This document shows positions 16,025 to 19,209 of a DNA stretch of 19,209 nucleotides, piece after piece (position 1 is the first letter of the stretch; every line of letters starts with the position of its first letter). The translations under genes were made by a program, and so were the position numbers. The notes under the pieces are model-generated. The model saw nothing but the letters and a program-made list of their open reading frames with translations. It made no database searches and had not been told where the DNA came from. Source of the DNA: an uncultured Oscillospiraceae bacterium (GTDB taxonomy: Bacteria > Bacillota > Clostridia > Oscillospirales > Acutalibacteraceae); the NCBI GenBank assembly GCA_900549055.1, contig URNB01000031.1, positions 1 to 19,209 on the forward strand, given 5' to 3'.

Positions 16025-17743
16025 TTACTCTTTTTCATATGCCGCCGGCTGTCTCACTATCGGGGCAATAATCTCCGGGGCAAATTTCGCAATCCTGTCA
16101 TATGTATAAAGGCCGTTTATTTCCTGTTCAACATCGGTAAGCTGGGTATAGCAGAAAGCGCAGAAGGCGGGGTTTTCAAGCAATACCTCGGTAAGCCCCT
16201 TAAATCTGGCTATAAACTCCTCCTCGGTTGTAGGGGCGTTTCCGTAGCCCCAGCCCTCTTTATCACCCATTTTCCAGGAAATTCCGCCGTATTCGCTCAT
16301 AAAGCTCGGCTTTCCTATAAAATCGGGCGCGTCCGCAAAGAAATTGAACATTTTAATAGCCTTGCCCTCTGTAAGCGGCTTGTAACGCTCTCTGTAAATC
16401 TCGGGGTTCTGCTCGTAGTCGTGTTCGTCAAGTATATCGGCAAGACCCGGCTTATGTGTCATACCCGAAACATCTATAATAGGTCTTGTAGCGTCAAAGG
16501 CATGGGTCATATCAATCAGCTGCTTTAAAAGGTAATAATCCGCCGTCGGCACAATTTCATTAAGCGGACACCAACCCACAATTGACGGGTGGTTGTAATC
16601 CCTTTGAAGTATTTCAAGCCATTCGGGCAGGATTCCCCGCCACGCGCCCTCAAGTGATGTGTTAAGTCCCCAATCGTCAAATTCGCCCCACACAATATAG
16701 CCCATACGGTCGCAATGATAAAGGAAACGCGGCTCAAAAACCTTTTGGTGAAGGCGCGCCCCGTTAAAGCCCATTGCCATAGAACGCTTTATATCGTCCT
16801 GAAGCTCCTCGTCAGAGGGTGCGGTATAAAGACCGTCCGGATAGTAGCCCTGGTCGAGTATCAGTCTTTGAAAAACCTTTCTGCCGTTAAGGCGGAACAT
16901 TCCGCCGTCAAAATCCACCGTTCTCATTCCGAAGTAGCTTTTAACATTATCCTCACCGAGAGTAAACTCTATGTCATAAAGCTCAGGACTTCCTATATCC
17001 CACAGATGAAGCTCACTGAGGGAAACCGTCATAATCGCCGTGTTATTATGCACCGTCGCTGCTGCCTCGCCGACCTTTTTGCCGTTATAATATGCCACTG
17101 CGCTCACCTTTTTACCATGAGCGTTTTTGCAGGTAAGCTCAACCGCAAGTGATGAATTATCCACATCCGATGTGCATTTACTTCTTACAATGTACGCACA
17201 CGGCACATTTTCAAGCCACACCGTCTGCCATATGCCGGTAACGCGGGTATAGTGCGCGCCGCCCGAATAATATATTGTAGATTGCTTTCCGCTGGGCTGC
17301 GTCGGATTTCTGGTATCGTCCCTTGCAAAAACCGTTACCGTGTTTTCCCCGTCGGTAAGGAAATCGGTTATATCCATAGAAAATGAGGACATTCCGCCCA
17401 TATGCTCGCCTATGTAAGTGCCGTTTACATATACCGCCGTCAGATAATCGCAGGCGTCTATGTTAAGCAGGGTTCTTCTTCCCGTTTCGCGCCATTTTGC
17501 GGGTATTTCAAAGCTTCTTTTATACCACACGCCCAGGGTAAACTCACGGTCGTTTATGCCCGAAAGCTTACTTTCCTTGCAAAACGGAACGGTAATAGTG
17601 CCGCTCAGATGCTCCTTTAAATTCAGACACCTTTCCTGACCTGTTGCGGCAGTATCGTTTTCAAACTCCCACACTCCGTTTAAGTTGATCCATTCTTCTC
17701 TCACAAACTGCGGTCTTGGATACTCAGAACGTAAAATTGACAT
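16025..17743 (-). CDS. Cytoplasmic glycoside hydrolase family 2 enzyme (beta-galactosidase/glucuronidase-like)
   Basis: 572 residues from ATG 17743. Domain order is typical of GH2: sugar-binding jelly roll (about 1-175; EYPRPQFVREEWINLNGVWEFE, then GIWQTVWLE), Ig-like domain (about 180-270), and TIM barrel (about 275-572). The acid/base Glu396 follows Asn395 in CPLNEIVP, and the nucleophile is Glu484 in FMSEYGGISW; both are intact. The near-C-terminal segment QLTDVEQEINGLYTYDR is characteristic of small GH2 enzymes. It lacks the NxK motif that binds the carboxylate in beta-glucuronidases, so glucuronidase activity is less likely. There is no signal peptide, so it should hydrolyse imported oligosaccharides. 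Start choice: the in-frame TTG at 17767 has no ribosome site and would leave only a ~14-nt leader; GH2 homologues begin near the chosen ATG, although AGGGG (17757-17761) is 13 nt upstream, longer than ideal. First gene of the operon. Confidence 0.92.
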   Translation of the reverse strand: MSILRSEYPRPQFVREEWINLNGVWEFENDTAATGQERCLNLKEHLSGTITVPFCKESKLSGINDREFTLGVWYKRSFEIPAKWRETGRRTLLNIDACDYLTAVYVNGTYIGEHMGGMSSFSMDITDFLTDGENTVTVFARDDTRNPTQPSGKQSTIYYSGGAHYTRVTGIWQTVWLENVPCAYIVRSKCTSDVDNSSLAVELTCKNAHGKKVSAVAYYNGKKVGEAAATVHNNTAIMTVSLSELHLWDIGSPELYDIEFTLGEDNVKSYFGMRTVDFDGGMFRLNGRKVFQRLILDQGYYPDGLYTAPSDEELQDDIKRSMAMGFNGARLHQKVFEPRFLYHCDRMGYIVWGEFDDWGLNTSLEGAWRGILPEWLEILQRDYNHPSIVGWCPLNEIVPTADYYLLKQLIDMTHAFDATRPIIDVSGMTHKPGLADILDEHDYEQNPEIYRERYKPLTEGKAIKMFNFFADAPDFIGKPSFMSEYGGISWKMGDKEGWGYGNAPTTEEEFIARFKGLTEVLLENPAFCAFCYTQLTDVEQEINGLYTYDRIAKFAPEIIAPIVRQPAAYEKE

Positions 17744-17787
17744 TTTAAAATCATCGCCCCTCAGCAAAATGCATATTTTTCTTTTTT

Positions 17788-17816
17788 ATAATATATTTTT
17801 TTGTTGAAAAATTCAA
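17788..17816 (-). promoter_or_regulatory. Sigma-A promoter of the glycan operon
   Basis: On the minus strand, -35 TTGAAT (17811-17816), 17-nt spacer, -10 TATTAT (17788-17793). Predicted transcription start is near 17781, giving a ~38-nt leader to the GH2 start. A perfect inverted repeat TTGAA-AAA-TTCAA (17804-17816) overlaps the -35 and could be an operator. Confidence 0.6.
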
Positions 17817-17849
17817 TATCCAAAATTTGTAATTATAAAAATAGTCAAA

Positions 17850-17863
17850 TTTCAGCGTTTTCA
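17850..17863 (-). promoter_or_regulatory. Candidate cre (CcpA) site
   Basis: The minus strand reads TGAAAACGCTGAAA. Against the cre consensus TGWAANCGNTNWCA it matches all positions but one (A for C at position 13). It sits about -40 to -53 relative to the regulator's start site and about -69 to -82 relative to the operon start. The match is seen; CcpA binding is inferred. From this position activation, or repression of the regulator, is more plausible than a roadblock on the operon. Confidence 0.4.
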
Positions 17864-17866
17864 ACC

Positions 17867-17896
17867 TTGACTTTAGTATACTTCGCTTGCTATAAT
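17867..17896 (+). promoter_or_regulatory. Sigma-A promoter of the AraC-family regulator
   Basis: TTGACT (17867-17872), 18-nt spacer, TATAAT (17891-17896). Predicted start near 17903 and a ~33-nt leader to the ATG at 17936. Both hexamers are near-consensus, so the regulator is probably made at a basal level all the time. Confidence 0.8.
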
Positions 17897-17935
17897 AAAA
17901 CTATACCCTATTTTCAAAATATAAGGTGTGATTTT

Positions 17936-18799
17936 ATGTTTTTCTATTTTTTTGAGCTCAATAAATATGCCGATCAGCTTTTATCGGGAAAAATTGACGT
18001 TATAAAGCTTGAAAACTCCGCTATGGTTGAGCCGCATTCGCATGAATTTTTTGAATTTATTTATGTGCTGAGTGGTCACGCAAAGCACCGAATAAACGAT
18101 GTGGACTGCGATCTTTCTGCCGGAGATTATCTTGTTATAGATTATAACAGCGTACACAGCTATTATGACGGCGAAAATTTCACGCTTATAAACTGTTTGT
18201 TTGTTCCCGAGCTTATTGACAAAAGCTTTAAAAACGTTTCGGATTTCAACGCGCTTACCAATATGTTTCTGCTGAAAATTGACCGTATGAAGCTTACCGA
18301 AAATATTTCCGACCAAATCTATCACGATTACGACGGCAGAGTTAAAACCATATTTGAAAATATGCTTATTGAGTACACGGAGAATAAGGTTGGAGCGCTG
18401 GAAATATTAAAATGCCTGCTTTCTGAGGTTATGATATTCACCATACGTCACGCCGAAAATGTTTCAATTATAAGCCCGCTTACGCAGTCAATTATTCAAA
18501 TAATCGAAGAAAAATATGCCGAACGCCTGAAGCTCGGCGATATTTGCCGTGAGCTGCACTATTCTCTGCCCTATGCAAGCGGAAAATTTAAGGCGGAAAC
18601 AAAATTGACCTTTACGGAATATGTTCAAAAAATAAGAATTGCCGAAAGCTGCCGCCTGCTTACCGAAAGCGAGAAAAGCATTACCGATATAGCCTTTGAG
18701 GTGGGGTATGCAAACATAAAGTTTTTTAATAAAATTTTTAAGGAAATAACAAACACCACGCCGCGCGAATACAGAAAGCAGCATTTAAACCGACCCTGA
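17936..18799 (+). CDS. AraC-family transcriptional regulator with cupin sensor domain
   Basis: 287 residues from ATG 17936, with AAGGTG (17923-17928) 7 nt upstream. Upstream in-frame extension to 17801 is excluded because it would run through the promoter at 17867-17896. The N-terminal cupin-type ligand domain (about 15-100) shows PHSHEFFEFIYVLSG (33-47) and SAGDYLVI (61-68), as in AraC regulators of sugar genes. The C-terminal double helix-turn-helix domain spans about 184-284, with recognition regions LGDICRELHYS (200-210) and ITDIAFEVGYANIKFFNKIFK (249-269, family signature) and the ending TTPREYRK. It is divergent from the glycan operon across 192 bp and most likely activates it on sensing an imported sugar; that target is inferred from position. 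Confidence 0.93.
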   Translation: MFFYFFELNKYADQLLSGKIDVIKLENSAMVEPHSHEFFEFIYVLSGHAKHRINDVDCDLSAGDYLVIDYNSVHSYYDGENFTLINCLFVPELIDKSFKNVSDFNALTNMFLLKIDRMKLTENISDQIYHDYDGRVKTIFENMLIEYTENKVGALEILKCLLSEVMIFTIRHAENVSIISPLTQSIIQIIEEKYAERLKLGDICRELHYSLPYASGKFKAETKLTFTEYVQKIRIAESCRLLTESEKSITDIAFEVGYANIKFFNKIFKEITNTTPREYRKQHLNRP

Positions 18800-18948
18800 A
18801 ATATGCAAGGTCAGAATACAGACGCCGAAAACCAAAATGAATATGCCGTTATTAGCATAAAAACATCACCTATACCAAATTATTCCAACCAAAAAAATAC
18901 ATACAAGAATTTAATTGCACAATTAACCGTGTAATAATAAAAAAATAA
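18800..18948. other. AT-rich intergenic spacer after the regulator
   Basis: No gene or RNA is recognised. One perfect palindrome is present, TTAATT-GCAC-AATTAA (18911-18926). No clear terminator with a T-tract on the plus strand follows the regulator before the hairpin at 18949. Confidence 0.5.
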
Positions 18949-18991
18949 AAGGGCTGTCGCAAGAGCGAAAGAATCGCGAGCGACAGCCCTT
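18949..18991 (-). terminator. Strong intrinsic terminator, minus-strand orientation
   Basis: Perfect 12-bp stem AAGGGCTGTCGC / GCGACAGCCCTT (18949-18960 and 18980-18991). Inside the loop a further 4-bp GCGA/TCGC stem can form. On the minus strand the hairpin is followed by TTTTATTTTTTTATTATT, an excellent U-tract, so it ends a leftward transcript entering from the right edge. Only a poor T-tract (TTCTTCTTC) follows on the plus strand, so it may stop the regulator's transcript weakly too. Confidence 0.88.
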
Positions 18992-19209
18992 AAGGTTCTT
19001 CTTCAAAGTATGTGTAAATTCCAAAATACAGTATAAAAAAGCAAAGTGATGAATGGCATGAAAGGCGAAAATCGGCTCTACGCCATATTGGCATAATAGC
19101 AGAAAGAGCAGGGCATATCAAAGGCGGCTGCCGTGGCAACCGTTTATTTTACCCTTCGGCTGCTGACCGAACTCATAGGAATCTCACCTCTGCCGGGTAC
19201 TCCGCCAGC
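18992..19209 (-). other. Unrecognised non-coding-looking segment upstream of the terminator, cut by right edge
   Basis: No convincing coding frame: all minus-strand frames carry stops, and the edge frame gives only 21 residues (ending ...SSVSSRRVK) before TAA at 19144-19146. As a leftward RNA it has several small hairpins: TTCGG/CCGAA, GGTTGC/GCAGCC around a CACG loop, and TATGCC/GGCGTA. It then leads into the terminator at 18949. It could be the end of a structured RNA, a long 3' untranslated region, or the end of a repeated element. I have only a vague impression of having seen similar sequence in related genomes. Confidence 0.3.

Noticed and set aside
17843..17848. TTGACT on the minus strand as the -35 of the operon promoter
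   Set aside because: No acceptable -10 lies 16-18 nt downstream; the TTGAAT/TATTAT pair with 17-nt spacing is better.
17801..17935. Upstream in-frame extension of the AraC regulator
   Set aside because: It would cover the TTGACT/TATAAT promoter; ATG 17936 has a proper ribosome site.
18488..18784. 98-codon minus-strand frame
   Set aside because: Antisense to the regulator's DNA-binding domain, which is clearly coding.
19144..19209. C-terminal end of a minus-strand gene at the right edge (21 residues then TAA)
   Set aside because: Too short to judge, with no recognisable motif; kept only as part of the unassigned right-edge segment.

Overview
The window looks like a piece of a Bacillota (Firmicutes) genome, most likely a gut-type Clostridia / Oscillospiraceae member. 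Evidence: moderate GC content by eye, strong AGGAGG-type ribosome binding sites, sigma-A promoters, an AraC regulator beside a CUT1 sugar transporter with no ATPase of its own, and lipoprotein substrate-binding proteins. This assignment is inference; no rRNA or tRNA is present to anchor it.

Layout. From 17743 leftwards, nine genes lie on the minus strand with gaps of 0 to 63 nt. In order of transcription they are: GH2 glycosidase (16025-17743), lipoprotein substrate-binding protein SBP1 (14402-15982), a 1254-residue surface protein made of four tandem copies of a ~280-residue module (10574-14338), a surface-anchored GH13-like glycosidase (8773-10563), a 955-residue modular substrate-binding protein SBP2 (5869-8736), MalF-type permease (4934-5848), MalG-type permease (4064-4933), an NHL beta-propeller / Yip1 membrane protein (1955-4033), and a DUF5696 lipoprotein that runs off the left edge (1-1927). 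An AraC-family regulator (17936-18799, plus strand) is divergent. The 192-bp region between regulator and operon holds two sigma-A-type promoters and a cre-like CcpA site (13 of 14 consensus positions). Right of the regulator are a short AT-rich spacer, a strong minus-strand terminator, and about 220 nt of unrecognised, non-coding-looking sequence.

How the genes may work together (inference). This reads as a large glycan-utilisation locus. A polysaccharide or oligosaccharide is bound and trimmed at the cell surface by the four-repeat protein, the GH13-like enzyme and the sandwich modules of SBP2. It is imported by the MalF/MalG channel, energised by a shared MsmX/MsmK-type ATPase encoded elsewhere, and hydrolysed inside by the GH2 enzyme. 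The block SBP2 - permease - permease - NHL/Yip1 - DUF5696 resembles a conserved cassette I recall from Paenibacillaceae annotations. I do not know of an experimental description of the NHL/Yip1 or DUF5696 parts, so they are the most promising unexplained component. The substrate cannot be named from sequence alone.

No insertion sequence, CRISPR array, tRNA, rRNA or prophage gene was seen.
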